The position numbers were made by a program, and so were the translations under genes. Under the pieces are notes generated by a model. That model made no database searches. It was not told the DNA's origin and was given only the letters and a program-made list of their open reading frames with translations. This document shows, piece by piece, positions 56,486-64,000 of a DNA stretch of 64,000 nt (position 1 is the stretch's first letter; the number at the start of each line of letters is the position of its first letter). Source of the DNA: JACDAN01 sp963801855 (GTDB lineage Bacteria > Actinomycetota > Thermoleophilia > Gaiellales > Gaiellaceae); contig CAWDGK010000005.1 of the NCBI GenBank assembly GCA_963801855.1, forward strand, positions 62,001 to 126,000, written 5' to 3'.

Positions 56486-57745
56486 TCGACGACGGGGACG
56501 CCGAGCGTGTGAAATGCCGTTCGCCGCGCATCACGTCGGAGCAGCCAGAGCCGCTCGACCAGGGGATCGACATCGTCCTCCAAGGCGCCGGCTTCGCGGC
56601 GCCGACCGAGGCCGTGACGGCTCTGCCGGTGCGGCCGGTTGCTTCCGCGCGGCGCGAACGGCACCGGAGAGATCTCGATCACGGCCACGTCGAATCCGCG
56701 GCGCCGGAGATCGGCGAGCGCGGCGAGCGCACGGTCGTCCAGCAGCGGGGAGAGCGCCACGACGAGCGCCTGCGGGGGAAGCGTTCGCCGCGGGACGACG
56801 TCGATGTCCTTCCAGGCGTAGCTGAGCATGATCTCGGCGTCGAGCAGCGCGTCGACGATGCGGTAGCGCTGCACGATCCCGGTCGCCGGTGTCAGCCAGT
56901 TGAGGATCCCGCCGAAGACGACGAGGCCGACACGGTCACGGTGGGCGAGGTAGCGCTCGGCGAGCGTGGCGGCCGCACGGACCGCGAGATCGAGCGTCCC
57001 TGCGTCCTTCCGGCGAGCCTCGACGAAGGTGTCGAGGAAGATGACGACGTCCGTGTTGCGCTCCGGGTGGAGCTCGTTGACCCAGCAGCTCGCCGGACCG
57101 GGCGGTTGCGCGCCAGTTGATCCGCCGCAGGCGGTCGCCGTGGACGAACGGACGAAGGTCGGCGAACTCGATTCCGTCGCCGCGCTCGCGGGCGACCTGG
57201 TTCCCCGCCGTCGGCTGCGTGTCGATCGGCCGGAGAACCGATCGAAGGCGCTCCGCCGACGGGTAGACCTTGAGCGGCGTCGGTCGGCCGATCCTCTGCT
57301 CGTAGACGAAGAGGCCGAGCGGATCCCGGGTCCGCAAGGCCACCTCCCCGAGCGACCACGCGCCCCAGCGCCCACAGCGAATCCTCCACGCAAGCTCGAC
57401 GCTCTGCCCTGCTCCCAGGCGGATCAGCGCCGGGTTCGTGCCGTCGACGATCTCGCCGCCCGCAGGAAGGATGACGGCGACCTCGGCATGGGAGATCCCG
57501 GCTTCCGAGCGCAGCTCGACCTCGAGGTCGAGCGTCTCGCCCTCGACCGTGCGCTCCGAGCCGAGGGTGGAGAGGATGCTGACCGACGGAGGACGCGCGA
57601 GCGGCAGGCCCAGGGCCGGCACGAGCGCGAAGGGCGCCGCGAGGACGGCGATCTCGGGCCGGCCGAGGGCGACTGCCGCCAGGAGACCGAAGGCGGCGAG
57701 GCCCGCATAGGCCGTGAGCCTCGGTGCTGTCGTCCGCGTCGTCAG
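56404..57745 (-). CDS. DUF58 domain protein, one frameshift
   Basis: About 447 aa after one indel near 57090. Two N-terminal helices (AYAGLAAFGLLAAVALG, ALVPALGLPLA), an Ig-like region (VEGETLDLEVELRSEAGISH), the DUF58 signature GDGIEFADLRPFVHGDRLRRINWRATAR, then a VWA-like part (TDVVIFLDTFVEAR). The only start that fits the moxR junction is a CTG at 57745 (CTGA overlap); no ATG lies nearby. In MoxR operons this protein works with the ATPase as a chaperone-like pair. Confidence 0.82.
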
Positions 57746-58713
57746 GGCTGAACCGGCTGAACGTCCTGGGCGGCCGGCGTCGGGACCTCCTCCAGGATGT
57801 CCCGGACGACCTGCTCCGCCGGGATTCGCTGCACCCAGAGCTCCGGCCGAAGCGTCATGCGGTGCGCGAGTGCCGGAACCGCCACGGCCTTGACGTCGTC
57901 CGGTGTGACGAAGTCGCGTCCGTCGAGGAGCGCGCGGCCCCGGGCGAGCTTGAGGATCGCCAGCGTGCCGCGCGGGCTCGCGCCGACTTCGACCGCCGCG
58001 GCGCGACGGGTCGCCGCGACGACGTCCACGATGTAGTAGCCGACCGACTCGGCGATGTGCACCCCCTCCAGGGCGCCCTGGAGCTCCAGGAGCTCCTCCC
58101 GTCCGACGACCGGCCCGAGGATCACCTCGTCCGTCTCCCGCTCGATCCGCCGCGCGACGATGTTCCACTCCTCCTCCCGGTCCGGGTACCCGACGCCGAT
58201 CCGCAGCAGGAATCGGTCGAGCTGCGCCTCGGGCAGCGGATAGGTCCCCTCGTACTCGATCGGGTTCTGCGTCGCGAGGACGAGGAACGGGCGGTCGAGC
58301 GGGCGCGTGACACCCTCGCTCGTCACCTGCCGCTCCTGCATCGCCTCGAGCAGCGCCGCCTGGGTCTTCGGTGGGGCGCGGTTGATCTCGTCGGCGAGGA
58401 GGAGGTTGGTGAAGATCGGTCCGGGGCGGAAGTCGAACTCGCCCGCGCGCTGGTCGAAGATCGACGCGCCGGTGACGTCGGACGGCATCAGGTCCGGCGT
58501 GAACTGGATCCGCGCGAACCCCAGGCTCGTGACCTGGGCGAAGGAGCGCGCGATCAGCGTCTTGGCGAGGCCGGGGTAGTCCTCGATCAGGACGTGGCCG
58601 TCGGCAAGGAGCCCGAGCAGCACGAGCTCGAGCGCGTCACGCTTCCCGATCACCGCTCGCTCGACCTCGCTCAGGATGAGGTCGCAGCGTTCGCCGAACT
58701 CCTCGGATCTCAT
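57742..58713 (-). CDS. MoxR-family AAA ATPase
   Basis: 323 aa. Walker A-like LIEDYPGLAKTLIARSFA, FTPDLMPSDVTGASIFDQ, Walker B LLLADEINRAPPKTQAALLEAMQERQV, and sensor VLATQNPIEYEGTYPLPEAQLDRF. Chaperone that matures or activates partner proteins with DUF58/VWA proteins. Overlaps its neighbours at both ends. Confidence 0.95.
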   Translation of the reverse strand: MRSEEFGERCDLILSEVERAVIGKRDALELVLLGLLADGHVLIEDYPGLAKTLIARSFAQVTSLGFARIQFTPDLMPSDVTGASIFDQRAGEFDFRPGPIFTNLLLADEINRAPPKTQAALLEAMQERQVTSEGVTRPLDRPFLVLATQNPIEYEGTYPLPEAQLDRFLLRIGVGYPDREEEWNIVARRIERETDEVILGPVVGREELLELQGALEGVHIAESVGYYIVDVVAATRRAAAVEVGASPRGTLAILKLARGRALLDGRDFVTPDDVKAVAVPALAHRMTLRPELWVQRIPAEQVVRDILEEVPTPAAQDVQPVQP

Positions 58714-59228
58714 CAGCGAATCCTCTCAAGCGCGCCCACGAGCCGGTCGAGCTCGGGGATCCCGAGGCCGGGTGCGTTGCGGTTCCTCGGCTCCGGCCGA
58801 TCCGGTCTCAGGAGCTCCCACGCCTCGTCGCCGAGCAACTGGTGGGCCCGCTGTTCGTCCTCCATGGAGACTCCGCGGGCCGCCAGGCGGTTGCGGGCGA
58901 TCTCGACGAGCGTGGGCCGGAGTCGAAAGTGAAGGTCGAAAGCGGTCTGACTGCCGAGCTGAGCCTCGCGCGAGAGCTTGTCGCGCTCGGCGACCCGGAC
59001 CGCGTGCGTGGTGCCCGGCTTCAGCGCCTCCTCGAACTCGGAGCGCTCGCCGGGAGCGCGCGTCCGACGCGTGAGGCCGACGAGCCTGATCACGGCGATC
59101 CCGCCGAGCGTGAGCACGTAGGCGTCGAGCAGGAGCTCACGGCGATCAGGGGCAGCCACGAGGGCGATGACGAGGAGGAGGGTCGCGAGCAGGCCGAAAC
59201 CGAGGATGGGGAGCAGCCGGCGTTTCAC
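58713..59228 (-). CDS. Membrane protein upstream of moxR
   Basis: 171 aa. Two N-terminal helices (LPILGFGLLATLLLVIALVAA, LLLDAYVLTLGGIAVIRLVG) then a soluble helical part (FDLHFRLRPTLVEIARNRLAARG, LLRPDRPEPRNRNAPGLG). Conserved in MoxR-DUF58-DUF4129 clusters of actinobacteria as far as I recall, but without a name I can assign. Confidence 0.7.
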   Translation of the reverse strand: MKRRLLPILGFGLLATLLLVIALVAAPDRRELLLDAYVLTLGGIAVIRLVGLTRRTRAPGERSEFEEALKPGTTHAVRVAERDKLSREAQLGSQTAFDLHFRLRPTLVEIARNRLAARGVSMEDEQRAHQLLGDEAWELLRPDRPEPRNRNAPGLGIPELDRLVGALERIR

Positions 59229-60112
59229 GTCGCGATCAGCACCCTCAGGTCCTCCCGGACTGCGCCGACCGCCTCGATCGCATCCTCTTTCATGGCCGCG
59301 TCGATCGAGTGCTCGCTGAACTTGGCGCGCTCGAACAGACGAGTCAGCCGCCGCGCGGCCGATCCGCTCCCCGTGAGCTCCGTGAGCACACGGGCGAGGT
59401 ATTCGAGCGGGGCCTCCCAGGGACGGCGGGGCAGCCCGTAGGCGCTCAGGGAACCCTCCATGCGCGCGTATGCGGCGATCACCGCCCGCCGCGGGTCGGG
59501 CTCTCGCCGAAGATCCTCCAGGGTGTCGTCGAGCATCCGCTCGAGCACCTTGCGGGCCTCGAGCTCGGGGAGCGAGCGGCCTCGCGGGCGGACGATCACG
59601 GCCGCGATGATCGCGAAGCCGATCAGCGCCGCGCCGAAGACGAGACCGACGACGAGCCAGTCGATCGAGGCCGGGTCAATGGTCGGGACACGGCTCTGCC
59701 CGTCCGGCGTCGTGGTCGCGGTGCCGGCTCCCGCCCGCGGGCCGGTGCCCGTTCCGCCGCCTGGAACGCGAAACCCGGATCGGCGAACGAGCGCGAAGGC
59801 GGCGAGAACGAGGCAGAAGAAGACGACGCCGGCGAGCACGTTCCCGTGCCAGCGGCGAGGCTTCGGCTCGCCGCCCGTCATGGTCATCCCGCCGAGGATC
59901 GGGGAGGCGACGAGCAACGCCGCGACCCAGACACCCCCGAGGACGAAGAGCAGCGTCGCGAAGGGGTCGGCGAGATCGCGATCGCCTCCACCCGTGGCGG
60001 GCCCGCCTCCCGCGGCGGCGAGCGCGACGACGGAGAGGAGTACCAGGACCGCGAGCACAGCGCCGCCGGCGCGGATCGGATCGAGGCCAGGATCCTTGGG
60101 GGGCGCGGCCAC
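59225..60112 (-). CDS. DUF4129 membrane protein
   Basis: About 295 aa from the GTG at 60112. Helices near residues 15, 60, 105 and 180; then the DUF4129 soluble tail: VLERMLDDTLEDLRREPDPRRAVIAAYARMEGSL, GLPRRPWEAPLEYLARVL and LFERAKFSEHSIDAAMKEDAI. Usually fused to or paired with transglutaminase-like proteins in MoxR loci; no transglutaminase is seen here. First gene of the module. Confidence 0.83.
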   Translation of the reverse strand: MAAPPKDPGLDPIRAGGAVLAVLVLLSVVALAAAGGGPATGGGDRDLADPFATLLFVLGGVWVAALLVASPILGGMTMTGGEPKPRRWHGNVLAGVVFFCLVLAAFALVRRSGFRVPGGGTGTGPRAGAGTATTTPDGQSRVPTIDPASIDWLVVGLVFGAALIGFAIIAAVIVRPRGRSLPELEARKVLERMLDDTLEDLRREPDPRRAVIAAYARMEGSLSAYGLPRRPWEAPLEYLARVLTELTGSGSAARRLTRLFERAKFSEHSIDAAMKEDAIEAVGAVREDLRVLIAT

Positions 60113-60128
60113 CTGGGGACTTAGACGA

Positions 60129-61016
60129 TCAAATGAGGACGTTTGCCGCTCTACGCTCGGCGGAGAAGCGCGCCACGTCGACGTCACCGAGGTCCTCACC
60201 GTCGACCTGGAGTGGAAGCGGCCTGTCGGCGCGCAGCTCGATCGCATCGAGGTCGTGGAGGTAGAGGACGCCCCTCGCTTTGGGACTGCGACCGGTGAGA
60301 GCTGCGGCTGCCAGCCTCGGAATCGAGAGCGGCCGCACAGACCGCGGCGCAACGAGATCGAGGCCGCCCTCCCACCGCGCCTGCGGAGCAATCCGCACCG
60401 GGAACCGCCCGAAGTAGGTGTACGGATCCCCGTTTCCGACGAGTGCGAATGCCGCCCGTCCATGACCCTCGACCTCAAGTGCCTCTTCGAGGCGTCCGCG
60501 GTGCTCTGCAAGGATCCGTCCAGCGCTCGTGAGGAACACTCGGTCGGGAGCTCGGCGACCGTCGTCGCGGCCACGCTCGTCGACTCGCCGCACGATTTCG
60601 GCTGGAAAACCGAGGCTGGCCGCAAAGCCGAACCGGCGGCCATTCACGCGGCCGAGCGAGATCGTCCGCGTCCGGCCGGCCCGCAGCGCCTCCGCGATCC
60701 GCGCGGTGGCTGCCTCCGGCTCCGCAGGCAGCCCGAGGGCGCGCGGGAGGACGCTGGAGCCGCCGCCCGGCACGAACCCGATCGGAACCCCCTCAGGCAA
60801 CCCGTTCAGGGCCTCGTTGAACGCCCCGTCGCCGCCGAAGACGACGACCGCGCCGGCGTCCGCCGACTGCGCCAGCTCGACGGCGTGGCCCCGGCGCTCT
60901 GTCCTCACCACCTCGACGTCCGGGCCGAGAGCTACCGCGACCTGGGTTGCGCGCTCGTCCGAGACCGCGCTCGCCTGCGGATTGACGATCAGGAGCACGG
61001 CAGGCATCGACCGCAC
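60129..61016 (-). CDS. Diacylglycerol/lipid kinase catalytic-domain protein
   Basis: 295 aa (GTG at 61016, or ATG at 61007). VLLIVNPQASAVSDERA at the start, the catalytic loop VVVFGGDGAFNEALNGLPEGVPIGFVPGGGSSVLPRALGLP, and the C-terminal VDGEDLGDVDV match YegS/DAGK-like kinases. The usual GGDGT is GGDGA, and the following glycine loop is GGGSS, so the substrate may differ. Preceded by a strong terminator for the upstream peptidase gene. Confidence 0.85.
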   Translation of the reverse strand: MRSMPAVLLIVNPQASAVSDERATQVAVALGPDVEVVRTERRGHAVELAQSADAGAVVVFGGDGAFNEALNGLPEGVPIGFVPGGGSSVLPRALGLPAEPEAATARIAEALRAGRTRTISLGRVNGRRFGFAASLGFPAEIVRRVDERGRDDGRRAPDRVFLTSAGRILAEHRGRLEEALEVEGHGRAAFALVGNGDPYTYFGRFPVRIAPQARWEGGLDLVAPRSVRPLSIPRLAAAALTGRSPKARGVLYLHDLDAIELRADRPLPLQVDGEDLGDVDVARFSAERRAANVLI

Positions 61017-61031
61017 GATGCCACGCGGAAC

Positions 61032-61063
61032 GAAGGAGGGCCGGCGTGAGCCGGCCCTCCTTC
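61032..61063 (-). terminator. Strong hairpin between the M36 peptidase and the lipid kinase
   Basis: Perfect 14-bp stem GAAGGAGGGCCGGC / GCCGGCCCTCCTTC with a 4-nt GTGA loop, 20 nt after the peptidase stop on the minus strand. The strongest terminator in the window. Confidence 0.7.
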
Positions 61064-61083
61064 TTGCGCGTTGAGCCTAGGGC

Positions 61084-64000
61084 TCAGTCGATATCCGAGA
61101 ACGCCCGGAACACCTGGAACTCGGCCGCACGCACGAACTTCGTCGTCGCGGGCCCGAAGCTCGGGCAGTCCGTGTTGTTCAGCGGATCGGCATCCTGCTC
61201 ACCCTGGAAGTGCGGCCCACCGGTGCACTGGCTCGTCTTGACGACGAAGCGCACGTGGGTCGCGTTCGTGTTCGGGATGTCGAACGTCCGCAGGAGCAGA
61301 TGCGGCGAGACGGGTCGAGGCGAGTTGCCCGGGAAGGCATCCGCCGGACTCGTGTACCGCTTCGTGTAGCCCGCGTCGACAGAGCAGTCCGCATTCGACG
61401 GCGGGTTGTTCGTCGCCAGCTTCGGCCCGCCGTTGTTGCACGTCCAGACCTCGAACTGACGGACGGCCGTGAACCGGTTCTGGCCGCTCCGCAGCATCGC
61501 GCTGACGTTGACGTACTTGACGTTGATCGGCTCGGTGCCACCAAGGTCGATGGTGACCTTCAAGCCGTCGACCGAGAGTGGGCCGGTGGTATTGCCGTTC
61601 GCGGTCCACTGCGTGTTCTCGGTGTCGTCGATCAGAGCGGCGACAGTGGTCGGGCCGTCACCGGTCGCTGTCGCGCCGGAGGCGGAGGACGCCCAGTTCT
61701 GCGCCATCTGGATCGTGACCGTCTCGCTGCCGCCGGAGCGGAAGCTCTCACGGAAACGGAAGAACCCGAAGCCCGGTGCATGGGCCAGGAGCTCGTACGT
61801 CCCCGCTGCGAACTTGACGGTGTCGTCGAGGTTGTGGCCCGTCGTCGCGGGATTCGTGTCCGCGGCAGGCGAGACGCGAGCCTCGTTGTGGCCGACGTAG
61901 ATCCGGGCGTTCAGGATCGCATTTCCGTCCAGATCCTCGGCCTCGAACTTCACCGTCCGCGGTGCCTGTAGCGCTGCCTCCCAATCCGGGGTCGGATCGG
62001 TGTCGGACTCCGCCAGACCGCTGTTCGTCGCTGTGGCGTTGATGCCCATGCCCTGACGGGCATAGCCGAGCCACATCTCCTTCTGGTTGGCGCCGCCGAA
62101 GCGCAGCATGTCAGCAGCCAGTGCCGCATCGCGGGACTGGAGCATCGTTGCGTTCGAGGGTGCCAGCAGCATGGCGTCGAAGTACAGCTGCATCCAGCGC
62201 CGGTTGCCCGGGCACGCATACACGGGCATCTCACCGTTAGCGCATGCGTACTGGAGATCCTCGTCGTCGTACGGGAAGTCGTCGTCGTACTTGTCGACGA
62301 GCAACTGGCGCACGACGAAGTTCGCCTTGCTCCAGATCTCACCGTTCGCGTGAACCTGCTGCGACGACGTGAGCGTCGGCCCTGTGACGTCGTAGCCCAG
62401 ATCGCTGAAGTTCAACGCGTTGATGTTGAGCTGCTTGCTGGGCTGGGGCACTCCACCGGAGGTCGGGAGATCCAACGCGAAGTTCCGGATCCCACGCAGC
62501 TTGTTGCCGGTGTCGTACGTTCCGCCCGCAGCGGGGCTCTCGTCCGAGGTCGGCACGAAGCCGTTCTCGAACTGGTACTCCACGCCGAACTGGTCGCCGC
62601 TGGACTCGCCCATTGCGCCGGCGTGATGGCCGGAGCGGACGTTGCCCTTGCCGAGCATCCGGTTCTCGATCATGTGGCCGTACTCGTGGCCGATGACGCC
62701 CATGTCGTAGTCACCGTCGACGCACGGGGCATAGAACGAGCCCGCGAGCGGCTGCCAGAAGTACATGTTCGTGATCGAGGGCTGCCCGTCCGGCAGCGTG
62801 ATCATGTTCGCGTTGTCACGCGTGGCGGTCAGTGCTCCGGCCTGCACGTTGCCGACGATCGGATCGTTCTCCTGCCGTCGCTCGGTGAGGCCGAAGTTGT
62901 AGTCCTGAGCGTTCCAGTTCCGCTCGGTGAAGCCGAGGTAGTAGGACCAGTCGTGCATCCGGTTGTGGGCGACGAACAGGTTGACCGTCGCTGCGGAGTC
63001 GTCCCAGGTGGCACCGGGTGCCCCAGCGGTCGGCTCGCACTGACGGTTGTTCCAGTCGTTCGTCCACGGGTACGAGTAGTCGCGGGTCGCGCTGACCGGC
63101 GAGTACTGCGGTGGGCTCGGCAGGAGCGGATCCGTCCACGACGTCGCCGACCTCGCGTTGTTGCCGCGAGTCGTCAGCGTCGGCGTGTTCAGCTTGTGGT
63201 CGTGATCCCACGGGCCGCGGAACCCGAGCGGGAACTGGCCCATCGTGCGGGTACAGCCCGGAGCCGCATACCAGCACCACGTCTCGCGGGTATCGGTGTC
63301 GGGGTGGTTCCACGGGTAGCCGTCCAAGGTGGCCAGCGGCGGGTTCGCCGGGAAGACCTTCCACCTTGCGAGGTAGGCGGCCGGAGCCGGCGAAGCGTCG
63401 CCGGTCAGCGTGCCCGTGTAGGTGCGCGGTGCGGCGAACGGCGCGTTGGCCGGGTCGTCGAAGTCGCAGACCTTGATCATGTAGTTGCCCGCGGGCACTC
63501 CGCCGGCCGGCTCGTAGTGGAACGACTCCGGCGAGTTGAGCGTGTCCGCGTGCTGCAGCACGAACGCCGTCCTTGTAGAGCTCGAGGACGATGTCGTTCA
63601 GCGGGTTCGTCGCTGCGACGAAGCCGTCCAGGGCGCGGTTGCCGGCGCCGATCGCGAACGGGCCGTGATCGTTGCAGGCGCCGTCGGTCGCGGCGAGCTC
63701 ACCGCTGTAGGTGTAAGCCTCGGCCGCCATGAGCTTCGGCGTCTTGGCGTTGAGGTTGTGCACGAGATTCGTGCGCGACAGCACGGCACCGGTGCGGGCG
63801 TCGACGATCATCTTGAAGCCGAGGGCATCCTTGGCCTTGAGGACGATCGTCTCGTACGCAGGAGCGACGCCGTTGCGGATGGTCGGGAACGCAACCGGCC
63901 GGACGCTCTGGAGATCACCGAAGCCTCCAACCGAGAGTCGGAGCCAGCCGCGCGCTGCCGTCTTCCGCTTGAGCACGTTCGCCACTGAGAGGCGAGCCGC
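61084..64000 (-). CDS. Secreted M36 (fungalysin-like) metallopeptidase, partial at the right edge, one frameshift
   Basis: About 970 residues are visible; the N-terminus lies beyond 64000. A propeptide-like region (ALGFKMIVDARTGAVLSRTNLVHN), an indel near 63565, then the catalytic domain: VNLFVAHNRMHDWSYYLGFTE, the zinc motif VIGHEYGHMIENRM (HEYGH, near 62680), and the downstream GAMGESSGDQFGVEY supplying the third ligand Glu. Later come a Cna-B-like stretch (FEAEDLDGNAILNARIYVGHNEA) and a discoidin-like C-terminus (VDGLKVTIDLGGTEPINVKYVNVSAML, FTAVRQFEVWTC). Probably a broad extracellular protease that binds a surface through its tail. Confidence 0.88.

Overview
The window is high-GC, densely packed bacterial DNA. 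Many genes start with GTG or TTG, and neighbouring genes often overlap by 4 nt (ATGA, GTGA, TAATG). The gene content points to an aerobic, menaquinone-using actinobacterium: a cytochrome bc complex with a cytochrome-c-bearing third subunit, menG, long-chain polyprenyl synthase, AfsR/cyclase-type TPR regulators, and CHRD and FlgD-like secreted proteins. My best guess is the class Thermoleophilia. That is an inference, because there is no rRNA in the window. I see no tRNA, rRNA, insertion sequence, CRISPR array or phage. No stretch longer than about 300 bases lacks a gene.

Layout. 1-2.4 kb: two divergent secreted-protein genes. 2.5-13.2 kb, minus strand: a sulfur block holding the sulfate importer cysP-T-W-A, a TauE-type permease, sulfate adenylyltransferase, APS kinase, an Fe-S type APS reductase and phosphosulfolactate synthase (ComA). 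These are followed upstream by a class I fumarase pair and a fumarate-reductase/aspartate-oxidase-like flavoprotein. 13.1-16.4 kb: a truncated TPR regulator joined to a truncated maleylacetate reductase, then a LysR regulator. 16.5-25.2 kb: a surface-glycan locus (sugar-phosphate transferase, asparagine synthetase-like amidotransferase, DUF354 protein, 4,6-dehydratase, DegT aminotransferase, DedA) with a DUF839 secreted protein inside it. 25.2-29.6 kb: a phosphodiester glycosidase and a DrrA-type ABC exporter. 29.6-34.7 kb: Rieske oxygenase, polyprenyl synthase, menG and qcrCBA. 34.9-39.1 kb: a cyclase-ATPase-TPR regulator, a sugar dehydrogenase with a PASTA tail and a small membrane protein. 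39.1-44.8 kb: hemL, hemB, an AI-2E transporter, an M23-like protein and a YmdB-like phosphoesterase. 44.7-50.7 kb: two GT87-like membrane proteins, GtrA, a PRC-barrel protein, pcm, an alkaline-phosphatase-superfamily protein and a membrane protein. 50.9-55.9 kb: a CHRD protein and a 2-oxoacid dehydrogenase operon with formamidase and HIRAN genes inside it. 55.9-61 kb: a MoxR-DUF58-DUF4129 module and a DAG-kinase-like protein. 61.1-64 kb: an M36 metallopeptidase running off the right edge.

Most notable are two near-identical palindromes (GCTAAT, 7 nt, ATTAGC). They lie about 22 nt upstream of the start codons of the sulfate importer and of the flavoprotein-fumarase operon. With ComA beside the sulfate-reduction genes and no sulfite reductase in view, this suggests a sulfur-controlled route that fixes sulfite into a C3 sulfonate (sulfolactate type). 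A 13-nt palindrome also recurs three times inside coding sequence, read in three different frames.

About seventeen genes carry simple indels that split otherwise well-conserved frames. They cluster at 4.5-6 kb, 18-20 kb and 36-37 kb, which looks like residual sequencing error in a draft assembly. I report such genes as single genes with frameshifts.
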